Shown piece by piece: positions 24,503 to 36,556 of a stretch of 64,000 bases of DNA. The position numbers and the translations under genes were made by a program. Each line of letters opens with the position of its first letter. Position 1 is the first letter of the stretch. The DNA is from Enoplosus armatus (taxonomy: Eukaryota; Chordata; Actinopteri; Centrarchiformes; Enoplosidae): positions 20,690,978-20,754,977 of the forward strand of contig NC_092192.1 in NCBI RefSeq assembly GCF_043641665.1, given 5' to 3'. Under the pieces are notes generated by a model. It worked only from the letters and a program-made list of their open reading frames with translations, was not told the origin of the DNA and made no database searches.

Positions 24503-26155
24503 GGTGCTTCTGGGGAAAAACAACCAGTGAAAGAGAGTGCATGGTTAAATACCAGGAGATCGCACAACCACCAAGCTCTTTTTGCTAATTAGGTCACACT
24601 TTCACATAAACGTATTAAAAATGCATTTTTGGTAGCGTCAGTGGGGGGAATATTTTTTGGTTCATACTATTTTTGGTACAGAATACAGTAAAAGAGACAG
24701 TTTCTTTGTAAACATGATTTTAGACAGTGATGTTATCGATTAATCACTACACAAGCAGATAAAATGGCTCCGCTAATTGCAGACACAGCAGATTCAACAG
24801 GACAATCTGTCTAATCACTGTACCAACATGATATTGGGTCCCATGGTGTTCAACACAAACTGATGTCATTCCAGCACAAAAACAACAATCCAAACAATGG
24901 CAGTCATATGTTTAAACAACAGTTGACAGTTATCTCTATGGGAAAAGAGCATATGCTTCAAGACTCACATTTACAATTGTTAAGTATGATAACTTTGGTT
25001 TATGTAAGGTGTCATGCACGTAAAAGGAGGGATTCGCTTCAAAACATTCAGAGTGAAAAGACTCATTACTGCTGTGTGCATCTCTATTCTGGTCTTGCTT
25101 TTAAAACTTCTGGAGTGGAAGTCATTCCAAGTACAAAGATTTAGACTGACATATATTCAAAACTGCGGGAAACACATTTGTTCAACTGGATAACATCCAT
25201 AAACGTGCCTTGAGTCTTCCATAAGCCTGTTTCTGAGACTAAAGAAAAGTTAAACATCTGCTCCCCAGAAGACCTTTGGTAATAGTGTGGCAATATCATA
25301 TCACAATCTAGAGACTCTAGTAAGATGTTTCTCTTGAAAATTTAAGTTGTCCTACTTTACCAATCACACATACCACAACAGGTATTCAAGGTTGCTGATG
25401 TCCTTTGGGGAAATGAATTCCACCATGACAACTATGAGAGGACCAAGCTTTGGCACAAAAATAAAAAAACGCAAAAGTAAAACAACAACAGACAAATTCA
25501 TTTAAAGGAAAACACCCTGACACCCTCTCCTGAGACATGCCACAAATAATAATGCTAAGGATGCTACAGGTCATGAGAACGGACTATAACAGTTGAGTCA
25601 TATCGGGAGATCTGCTTCCCTGCTGTGTTTGAGAACATGAAACCCGAGCACAGCGAAACCACAACATCTGAAAGACTTCTTGAACTGTACTGAAGGTTAC
25701 GTTGTCCATATCTGCGAGCTTTCGGTGCACCAAAACCGAGGAAACCCGAGTTAAGACACTACAATGCTGCCCAAGCACTCAACGGTGTTTCGGAAGAATA
25801 GCCAGTGATAGCAATAACGGGGCTCGGAACCCATTTGAACTTTTCACTCCTTTGGATTCACGTATTGTACAGTTAACCTTCAGCATTATTTTTTCTCCTT
25901 GTCAGCAGTATAAATGCCTTAATGCCTGTGGAATGTTAGTTCGGCTCCAGGCAGTTTTCTGTAACCCGAGTGTCTATATAAATACCGTTAAACAAATGCT
26001 TGCTAACAAGAAGTTAAGCTAGCAGCACACTGGCATCCTCCGAGTACTCTGGTCTGGCTGATTCGTGACCGTTATTTGGCGTTGTTGAACAGCCAGGTAC
26101 CCAACAAAATGACGGTGCCAGCAGCATTTCAGGAGACCACTTTTGTGAAACTCAC

Positions 26156-26290
26156 CTTTATCTTAAAGTGTATCCTAGGACAGCTATTCCTTTTGTGTGG
26201 ACACCTCGGTTCTCTTCGCCCCAGCGAGCACACGAACATCAGCGCGTCACGGCAAATCCACAGAAGCTACAGGAACCTCTCTCCCCTCTC
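26156..26290 (-). other. Putative noncoding first exon and promoter of the C21orf91/EURL homologue
   Basis: A strong minus-strand donor, AAAG|GTGAGT, lies at 26155-26156. The sequence upstream of it (26190-26280) is relatively CpG-rich against an AT-rich background. It is upstream of the 5' UTR acceptor at 24510, so it could supply the first exon. Intermediate exons cannot be excluded. Confidence 0.4.
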
Positions 26291-27882
26291 AGCGGAATGG
26301 CCCACTAGTTTATTTGGGGTGTGAAAACAATCATCAGTAGTTTAATTATTGACTACTCCGCTCCTAGTAAAAACACAAACTACAAATATTAATTATTTCT
26401 ACGGTAAATACGTTTAATCCCTTCATGGAAATAGATTCGTTTCGTTGCACAAACCGATCTGACAGCAGTAGCCGCGAATACACCCCTACGGTTAAAACAG
26501 GTTAAGTCTTCCTGGCGTCATCAAAACATTTCACTTCAGAAGGGAAAGATTGGGGTTTTGGGTCATAACTATACAAAGTTAGAGATACAGAGTAGACACA
26601 GTAAAGCGGTTTCTCCTGGTTGAATATATTGTATGAGGCTGAAGGCCTTTATTTCAGATAAACAGTTCCATCGTCAGCATTTTCAGTTTCCATTCTACTT
26701 CACATGAAGTCACACGTGGGGAATTCCCGCGAAAGATCCAGAGGAGCAGGAGCAGTTGTGCCATTGCTATATGGGATTGACATCCTTTAAAGTTGTTTGG
26801 CAAATATATGTTTAACTTTTACCAGAGGTGGAGTGGTAGGCTGTCTGTAGAGGCGGGGGACTCGCATTCAACAGCAATGTCGTCACATCACTTGTGGTGA
26901 TGTAGGCCTGACTGTTTAGTAGAAGCCGATGCTTTTCCTGGAAAGCGGTGATGTTACTCTGTCTAATGCCGGCCACCAAAAGTCTAATGTCATGCTACAA
27001 CGATTTATTGTGACTGCTGCTAAGCCCACATGACAACACAGAAGAAACAAGGTTCTGATTTTTTTTATTTTCCAAGTGTTATTTACAGCTAGCCGTTAAT
27101 CAGGATTTATGTATTCATTTTAGATTTATAAGTGAATTTGTAGAATAATCATGGACTGCACTGATATCACACACACTCCATTCAGGTCCATCACTCACAG
27201 TATTTTACTGGAAGGTCATGCATTTCTTTCAGCCACAAGTTCTGCACAACCCTGGGGATCTGGCATTTAAATTGTATAGCCACAGCCTCTATAATGGCAG
27301 TCGAGGCTACAACATTATTCATGTGTCAGTGGCGTTTCATTCAGTCCGCAGTTATTGTGCGTTCAGTTTAGCCTGTGCGTGTCATGTGCTGTGGTATTTC
27401 AAGACGATCTGGCAGGTGGTAATGTCAAATAAGGCCACTCTGCATCATAATGTATGCTTGACTGCCGGCATTATGCAATCAAGACATCACACCTCTCAAC
27501 TCATGTTCACTATGTTAATAACCTGTTGTCGTTGATTCACCAAAGAATAAAAGAAATGCCAATTATCATATGCAACTGCAAAACGGCTCATTTGTGAAGG
27601 AAGTCATCATAATGCTCTGGGTTGTGCTGGAATGTGACTCAGTGATGATCCTCTGGAGTACTATAGAGTCTATACAGGCTTTTAGACTCAACTCTTACAT
27701 AGCATTTGCACCATCTCCTGGCCAAAGAGCAGTAGTACAGCTGCCACCACAGCTTTCCCTTTTCTTTGTGTTTTAAGATAGAAGAAGATAAAAAATGAAT
27801 AAAAAATGATCACAGGCCTACAATAAACCTGGTTATTAAAATTTTTTTTTAAAAAAAGCTTGCCCAAAAGGTGCTGACTTAG

Positions 27883-27902
27883 CTCTCTCTCTCTCTCTCT
27901 CT
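27883..27902 (+). repeat. (CT)n microsatellite
   Basis: About nine to ten tandem CT units, intergenic. Confidence 0.85.
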
Positions 27903-30689
27903 GCACTGCCTCCACCTCCACATGTGGTGCACACCATGTCTGCCCCTGTCCTGGAGCAGGGAGCACAAACGCAGCCACACTGTTCTGTATCTGTTTAGTC
28001 AAGACTGAGTTCGTGTGGTCCCGCTGTCCCATCTGGCAGCCTTGGCGCAGTCAGCTGTGCAGCCACCTTCATTGTGTATCTAAATCACACAGTTACGCAG
28101 AGGCCGCCTTGTGTATGCAGGCTGCCAGAATCACGCTGTTATCAAACAAATTTGCAACGAGTCCTAAGGAATATGTTGAGGAGATTTTAACTGAACATCT
28201 GAGCACTAAAACTTTGTTTAGAAGTCCTACTACAAAAAACCCCCCCCACAAACAAATCCAAAACGCTAAAGCTAATGACTATAAGCCCTACGACCATCCA
28301 AATAAGCAGACAACATCATTATAACTAACATAATAGTGCTTTTACAGATCAGACTTTATTTGTAATCGTGAACATGTCAATTTATTGCAAAGCTGGAACC
28401 GTGGGTGCCAAGACTTATGTCATCGGGAAAACAGATCCAGACACATCCCCGAGCTGCTCCACTAACACACAGGAGGGACACGTGTTGACACAGTGGCAGC
28501 ACACTGCTCGCTGTGTGATGAACGTGTGGCCACGTTTTCTGCTTCACAGACGCTTCCCTCCCTCAGTGTGGACTTTAACCACACCACATTCAGTGATTGT
28601 GTTCTCAGACTTAACCTTTCCAGGAAACAGCTGTTCGCTCCTAATGTATTTTGATTAGACAAACAATTTGGGTCACCTAAGCCAAATTTAAACATTTACT
28701 GATTGTTAAAAATGCCACAAAAATAACTGTCGACATGACATTAATGATATATAAAAACGTAATGAACTTAAACTGTCTGCCTCTCATGTCTATCATTGAA
28801 TTACTTTCCGTTTCAATAGTGTATTGACCCTTCGCTTAGTTAAGCATAAATCTTATAATTCATCAGTTGCTGAGTGTGCCCACATCTATGTTTTCACCTT
28901 GACTCTACTGTACATCCACATGTTGCAGCTTGCCTCAGTGTCTTAAGAGACACGGCCTCAGATCTTGTTCAGCAAGTTCTGTGAGGTTAAAAGAAGGGGA
29001 GAGGAAAAGAGGAGCGGGGAGAAAAACAGTCCACAGCGCCCTGTATGAGCTCCATGCTCGCAGAGGAGAGAGCAGATGTTGTTAGCTTTGGCTGCTACTT
29101 TTGTTTTCAGATAATCTGCAACTGAAATCTATATGAGGAAAACGAACAATTCAATACTTTTCTGAAAGATATAATTACCTTTTTGTTCCCTTTGTTTCCC
29201 TTTGCCAGTGAGATTACGACCATTAAACTTTTTTTACATGTCTTGATAAGGGCCTTGCATCACTTCAGAAAATGTTCGGTGGTTCATGATTTGTTATTGG
29301 TCTGTCAGAGCAGTGAGGTGTGACTCAGCCAAAGTGAAAAGTCCCTATCACAGTCAAACAAAGGAGCAACCAGACACCTCGTCTGACAAGAAGGAAGTCT
29401 TGCAATCTTCGAGACATTTTGAGAGAATCTTCGAGAAACTGTGATGGCAAGAGTTATTAAGTAGTTAATAACCTAGTTAATTAGGTTGCCACTGCTGAAG
29501 TATTTTAGATAAACGCAATCTCACTTATTCATCCATCTCATTACTGCTCAGCTCTTATAAGGTTATGTATCAACAAAACAGGTTAAATCAACAAAACACT
29601 GCCTTACCTCCAGAGAATTAAAACTAACAACTTAAGAGTGTTTATAGTTCTTCACAGGTGTGTGGAGCTTCAACCCCCACCACACCATCTCAGTGTTACT
29701 TAACACTAGTATTTAATTTCACAGGGACTCTAAAGAACTTGTATAATACACCACCGTGCTACCTGTTTCATGCCCTGTGATTACGTCTCTTGACACCATC
29801 AAAAGTTTTCTTCAACTGGACACTGGAACCCTTGAATGTGGAGTCTGCGCTCAGGAAACCTCCAGACCTGCTTCCTTTTACATCAACATGTTCCCACAAG
29901 TCATCCGAACTATTGTGGCCCCTAACCCGTGGGCAGAAGACTGAACAAAGGCCTGAAGGGTACAGCTTTACCTAGCTGACCCGGTAGACGTTTTAGACAG
30001 CAGGTAATGCCACATCCTGCCAGTAAAAAAAAAAAGACAACCCATGGCCTAATTTCTGAGGCTGGAGGTAGCGCCCACTGGCAGCATAATGGAGTCTGGG
30101 CCCCAGGCTGGTTTCCTTGAGTCAAGGCCCTATGACTAATGTGATGGTAGGGACTGACTTCATCAGTCATTCATCAAGGTGTGATGAACAGGTTGAACTC
30201 TGAACCGAAGAGAGTTGAACAGTAAGAAGAGGAAATGACTCCTGTATGTATATGATTAAACTCTAAAGACACATTCACCCCACAAATATATGCTGTGCTA
30301 AAACATCATGAATATGCCTGAATAAAGTGGAGACATGTCCCCATATTCCTAAAATCACAGAATGCTTATTTTCCATATGTAAACTGCACTATTAGAAAAC
30401 ACTTATATGAGGAACAGATGGAACGGAAATAATTGACATTGTTAAAAAAAATGTAATAGTAAAAAGTACAAAGACTGCAATGCAGTTGACATGTCTCTAA
30501 TGGTGGCATCATTGAGTGTGTGGTGAAACATTTACAGTCTGCAAGTTGGCATAACTCCTAGTTTACCTCACTGGCATAGAGGGGTTGCACACTCCTGGTT
30601 AAGTACTAATGAGTAAAACAGATATCAGTATGTAAATAATCTTAAATATTGAAGGGTACTCGTAGGGTTCCTCAAGGCTCAGTGTTAGG

Positions 30690-30780
30690 CCCATTAAAGG
30701 TCCCATATTGTAGAAAGCGAGATTTCAATGTGTTTTTTGATTATAAAGCAGGCCTCTAAAGGGATGAATTTCTCAAACAG
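30690..30780 (+). repeat. Partial copy of a dispersed teleost repeat
   Basis: The segment beginning TTAAAGGTCCCATATTGTAG and continuing to ATAAAGCAGGCC resembles the start of an abundant spiny-rayed fish repeat that I recall. The 3' part of that repeat is not evident, so this copy is truncated or diverged. Confidence 0.5.
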
Positions 30781-32216
30781 TAGTGAGGAGCTGAAAATGT
30801 GACGTACGTATGATCAGAATGGAGTTTGTTGGCATTAGTATAGTGGGAATAGTGTAAAATTTGTCTGATGTTACTTTTGATGTGTTTTGTAAAAAGGGTA
30901 GGCGCGATAAACTGTAGCTTCATCCTTCACCTTTTTGGTGTGTAGAAGTAATCTTTCTGCTAAGTTGCATTGTTTTCTACTGTAGTGTTTGGTTGGTATT
31001 GATAGTTTTTGTTTATTGGATCCCAAATGCTTTGTTTAATTATTTACTGTTTGTACTGTCATTTAATTTGTTTGTATATAAAAATGATCAATGATCTATT
31101 TGAATGAAACCATACATTTTATGCTGAAACGTACTGTATGAAAACAGCTGCTTTAAATGACAATATGAATAGAATATCAACTGAAGAGAGAACGGCAGCC
31201 GGGAACGTACGATAGCCTACTGTAAGTTACTGTATAACCCAAACCTAACCTACCAGCCTATCAAACATAATAGCAGTCTTGACAGGAGATAGAGGCTGAG
31301 ATAAGGCAACAGCACCACCATCATCTTCCCCATAGCTGGAGCTGAGACACATCACCAGGCAACAGATAGCGCGCTGTGTACACAAAACAGAGGCCTCAGA
31401 TTACACACATTTCCCCAGTCATTTTCTGGCTCTCCGCAAACATGAGCTATAAAAACAGGACAATTGCAAGCAGCAGCCACCCGCCCTCAGTTTCTTGGAT
31501 TACAAAAAGCTGAGCCCTTGAGGCGTCAGGAATGGCATGTTGGTTTTAGTGAGTGATGAAAAGTTGAAGTGGTCTAAGGAATTAGCCAACAGGCTGGAAT
31601 TGCAGGTAGAACATCAGCACCCCTTCTCACTCATCCATCATCCAACAGCCTGTGATCCCCCTCGGGGGCAGTTCCCATGGTCTGTGCCAACCTGAGCATG
31701 CTCTGTGGGGTCTGGAGCTAATAATAATAATAACACCACAGGTGAGGCTGCAGATGCAGACATGCAAACTCTGCCCAACATCAAGGCTGATCAGCAGCTC
31801 TCGGAGCACTCTGGAACAAGGCACTTTCTCCAACAAGCCTGCAGTAACATGAAAGTTAAATACTTATTTCGGAGAGTAGGACTTTAAAACATTGTAAGAA
31901 GAAGAAAAGAGAACACAAGTTCAGTTACCTTACACATTATTTTGTGGTGGGGAGCGTGAAATGTTTTCCATTTTCAGTGTTACATTTAAATTTTAAAAGG
32001 TCTTCATGCTATCAAGGGGTTTGTTGTCATTTTCACCACATTGGATTGTATTTAAAACCAGACCTTAAAATTGGCTTTCGGTAATGATGATTTCAACTGT
32101 ACATAATACCTTTTGAGAAAATATACTATGAGTCTTAATAGTGCAGTGAATGTTTCTCTGCTGTGATCTTTTCTGAATATTTTGTAAATCCCAAAGTTTT
32201 ATGTTAGCCTTAAAAG

Positions 32217-32233
32217 GTGTGTGTGTGTGTGTG
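32217..32233 (+). repeat. (GT)n microsatellite
   Basis: Short GT tract in the ripk4 downstream region. Confidence 0.75.
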
Positions 32234-32894
32234 GGGTATAGTTTGGGCCTTTAATAGCATTTCATTACCATGATTATAATGTTATGAAACTGACACAGAC
32301 TAATATTTTGTTTCGTCTTCTCCTTTCTTTCAGTAGCTCAAAACGTTCTTGCTTGAATGTCGGCCAGTTAACAGCCTGTATGTCTCTGAAATAGAACATT
32401 AGCCGATACATTTTTAGGTTACAAATGTGGGAAAAAGCAACAAGGTCAAACAAAATATGAGGTTTCAAATGTTTTAATGGGTGATGCAGCACTGATATGT
32501 AACAGATACAGAACACTGAAGGTCAAGGTTTTTTTTTTATAAATGCAATGGCTCTGATGATCTACAGCATTCACCTAATGAGGCTTGTGACAAAGTTTGT
32601 GCTCTATTAAATATAACTTACAGGCATACCAGCTGCAGTAGAGTGAAAGGTCCCCAAAGGTCACGGGTTTCCTAATCATAATTCTGATACACAGTATGTG
32701 CTTGTTTGGTAAAAAAAAAATGTGCTTGTTAAGTAAAAAAGTAAACAAAGTCTAAATTCAAACACAGTATTTATACTTTCTATTTACAGTGTCCATATTT
32801 ACATCAAAGCTTTTACGACCATTGATACCTACTTATCTACCTACAGTGCTGAAAGGGCTTTGGAGTCCAAAAGACTCTCTTAAGTTTAGAATGA

Positions 32895-32909
32895 CCCCCC
32901 CCCCCCCCC
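32895..32909 (+). repeat. Poly-C run in the ripk4 3' UTR
   Basis: Fifteen consecutive C on the plus strand, so the ripk4 transcript would carry a G15 tract about 85 bases beyond its stop codon. Confidence 0.85.
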
Positions 32910-32992
32910 TCCCAAACTCTGAGGCACCAGTGGAGTATAAAAAATGACACTGAAGGCAGTTCTGTACAGTTTTGGCAGTGTCTTTGTTCTTG

Positions 32993-35900
32993 TTAGCAGG
33001 GTGCTGAGGCACACTGTGAGCCGGTGGACTGCGGACAGTCTTTGTCATTGTGCTCCGTCAATTTGAGAATGACCACTTTCCTCTGGAGCTGCTTAGCCTC
33101 CGGCGGTGCGGGCTGTTCAGTCACTAAGTCCTGGCAGTCCTGCGGCAGCAGCATAGTGATGATGTTTGAGTATCCACCCTGCACTGCCAGGTGTAACGGG
33201 CTGAGCCCCTGCTCGTCTGACAGAGCGCCACCATCTGGACAGTGAAGGAGCAGCTCTTTCAGGACTTCACAGTGTCCGTTCTCTGCTGCCAGGTGGCAGG
33301 GTGTGCGTAGGGCCTCGTTGGATCTGTAGGGGTCTGCCCCCTCTTCTATCAACATCTTGACTGTGGCCAGGTGGCCTCGCTGGGAGGCTAGGTGGAGAGG
33401 AGTGAGTCCGAGGGCGTTCTGGCTGTGGATATCCGCCCGGTGTTTGATCAAGAGGCGAGAGGTGCTGGTGTGACCCGTCTCTGCCGCCACGTGTAGGGGT
33501 GTGTTTAACCCAGAGGACGTCGTGTGAACATCCGCTCCCAGTTCAATCAGGATCCGTGCCACTCTGTACTGCCCCCTCTGGGACGCCAGATGTAGCGGTG
33601 TGCGGCCGTCTGTCGTCTGCCCGTCCACGTCGGCGTTGGCCTGCTTGACCAGCAGCTTGACGATGCCCAGATGCCCTTGCCAGGCAGCCAAGTGGAGCGC
33701 CGTCCACTTGTCCTTACCCTTGATTCGAACATCAGCACCACGGCTCAGCAGTACCCGGATTACATTCTCCTGGCCGTGCTGGCATGCGACGTGAGCTGGC
33801 GTGCGTCCCTGGCCGTCGGTCTCGTTGATGGCCGCCCCGCGGTCCAGCAGCAGGCGTGTGATGGCCTCGTCCCCGTTCTGGGCCGCCCAGTGCAAAGCTG
33901 TGTACTGGTCCTCATCCTTGGCGTTGACGTTGGTGCTGCGCCGACCAAGCAGAAGTTCTGCCAGGGGCTTCAGGTGCTTCTCTGTGGCCAGGTGCAGGGG
34001 TGTGGAGCCACGGGCATTTGCAAGGTTGGGACTGGCGTTGTTCAGGAGGAGGAACTTGACAGCCTCCTCATTGGCCATGGTGATGGCGTGGTGCAGCAAA
34101 CTGCCTCCTCCGTCGAGGAGAAGATCGACATCCTGAGGCTGGAGGATCTTCATCAGCTTGGCAGTGTCTTTGGTCCTGATGGCCTCACACAGCTTTCTCC
34201 TCTGGACGTCAGCAGAATCTGGGCAGTAAAGAAGAAAAGGAAGGGTTTGAGGCAAAAATCACAAGTCCATCTAAAATGCTTACCCACCTCTACGCATTAG
34301 CTGGGATTCTTTCTTGTGTGATATTCGGTAATCATGAGCATATAGTATTTTTAGGTTTACAGGAATAATAGTTCCAGTTGTAGGTCTTTAATCAGCTCTT
34401 ACCACATGTGTTTTCTTTCTCAAAAGACAGTGTGATAGAGTCTTGGGAGGAGAAGGCCGAATCAGCCGAGGAGATGCCAGACAGTCTCTTGCAAGTGTTC
34501 TCTTTGCTGTGGCAGCTATCCTCCTTCACGCGATCAAAGCTCCTAGAGATCCCAGAATCCACCTGGCTCAACAGCTCTGACAGGCTGTAATCTTTTTCCG
34601 GCAACATGGCTGACTTTGGACGCACCAGCTTGTTGTCTTTAACCTGTAGAGCAAAAAGGTGGACAAGCATATTTGGACAAGCTGGTCTCTGACACTCACA
34701 TTCCATTACATTTATACTCAGGTACGCAGCTGTCGCTCTTATCCAAAGCCACTTACAGTACAATGGCCACTGGATATTGACATATTCGAAATCACTTGAA
34801 CACATGTGGAAGTTCAAAACAGCTTATCTTCCGTCCCTACAGACAGATATCATTCAGTAACAGCTGTCACCGCTCATGAGCAGGGTGTTTCGTACGCAAC
34901 AGCGAACACCCCGGAAATGACAAAGCAGCACACAGGTGAAACAATCCCATCAGCCAACATTCCTCTTTTGTGATGCAACGATTGTTCATTTACACAACTT
35001 ATGACTTTAAAAGTCATAATCATGTCTGGAGCACTGCAGAGATAAGCCTGCTTGTCTGGGTGTATAGTTACACATTCATGGACAGTCCGTTTAAAAGCTA
35101 TAAAGGCGAATGAGAGTCCAATAAAACAACAAAATCCAAGTTGTTGTTTAAAAAACTTAAGAACATCTTTATTGCTCTATCCCCATATGAAATAGAGGTT
35201 CACATGATCCAATTAAACAAAGTGACAGACACAACACACAGAAACATAATGCTACATCTTCCAGAGAGGCCAACAATATTGAAACACGGGGCCCTTTCAT
35301 CCAAAAGCAGTTAATATGCTGCTGCCGTGTCATACCTGGTCACCAGTGAGGGTGTTAGGGGACGTGGGCTCTGACTCTGATGTTGACGAGGTCGGCGTCT
35401 TGGGCTCCTCTTGAGGTTTAGAGCAGAGCTCCTCAGCTTCAGATGTGATTTCTGCGAGGACAAGAGCTCTAGGGTCAGGTTTCAGTAATAGCAAGGATGG
35501 GATGAGATTAGGGAACACAAAAGGGAAGAAAAGCAGCACTAAAAGCAGGAGACAAAGACCTCAATTTAATAGACCGCTGCACGTTCTAAGTGTGTGTTAA
35601 AGGAGTAGGATCACATAACATTTGTTTGTTGTAATAGAGAGGCACAATTTACCCTGGAAGCTGGGTCTGGCATCAGGGTTTGTGGTCCAGCAGCGCTGCA
35701 TGAGGCTCAGGAACCCTGTACAGGCTGAAGGTCGACAACGTGGCACTGCACCCAGGTCTGGACGCACCCCTTTCACCACCTTCACCATGATCTGAAGGAT
35801 ATTATTTTCTCCTGGGGGAAAAAAAAAACCAATCAGATACTTCATTCTATTTCTCACTAATATATCAGGTTTTATACAAACATACAAATAGTTGTGGGGC

Positions 35901-36518
35901 ACATAAATCTGACCTGACGCCTTATTTTCTGATGAGGACATACGGTTCGACAAGACAAATACAAACGACTTGAATTGTAGTCTTAATCTAACATGCTGCA
36001 GTACATGACAACATCATCTAAGGTTCTGGTGCCAGTGGCTGTAGATATAGTCAGTTATGCAGAGGCAATCACCACCATCTTCCCGCATGCTCAGATAAGG
36101 AAGTGTGTGCTGTTGTTTCCCATGGGAGCAAAAGGGAAAAGCTCTCAACAGCTCCTGGTCTGGCCTCTGTCTATCTGACTGTGGGATCAGCCCAGGCAAT
36201 GATTCAGAACAAACAGGTAGAGGCCTTAATCACAGGTACTTCACCTCCTATTGTAGCCTTAATACCCTTTGCAGGTGGAGGAGGAAGATGGGGAGGCATG
36301 GTAACCATGCCATTTCTCACTTTTTAATTATGTCTGGATCAACATAGGCGGGGCCAGTGCCAACCTGGAAACCCTCATCTAGACACTGGTCTTCAAAAGG
36401 AGCCAAATTCCTTGAAGTGAACTGCTACCTGATAGGCCTGGGAAAAAAAACACTCTACTTGCCAGTCTAGCCCTGTCCAACTGCCTGCTCTGGAATTTAC
36501 AGAGTAAACAAATACAGT

Positions 36519-36556
<38 letters not shown>

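Larger units (their letters stand above)
26330..32600. other. Intergenic region between the EURL homologue and ripk4
   Basis: No protein-coding exon was recognised in about 6 kb. Contents are a (CT)n tract at 27883-27902, a partial dispersed repeat near 30690-30780, a (GT)n tract at 32217-32233 and several unsupported ORFs under 115 aa. This interval is the junction between two blocks that are far apart in human. Confidence 0.5.

Noticed and set aside
30840..31200. AT-rich intergenic stretch considered as an RNA gene
   Set aside because: No tRNA, miRNA or other RNA structure was recognised by eye; I did not find let-7, miR-99a or miR-125b seeds known from human 21q21 in the places I checked.
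33671..34300. 209-aa plus-strand ORF
   Set aside because: It is antisense to the ankyrin-repeat exon of ripk4, where regular codon composition keeps the opposite strand open. It has no splice signals or homology.
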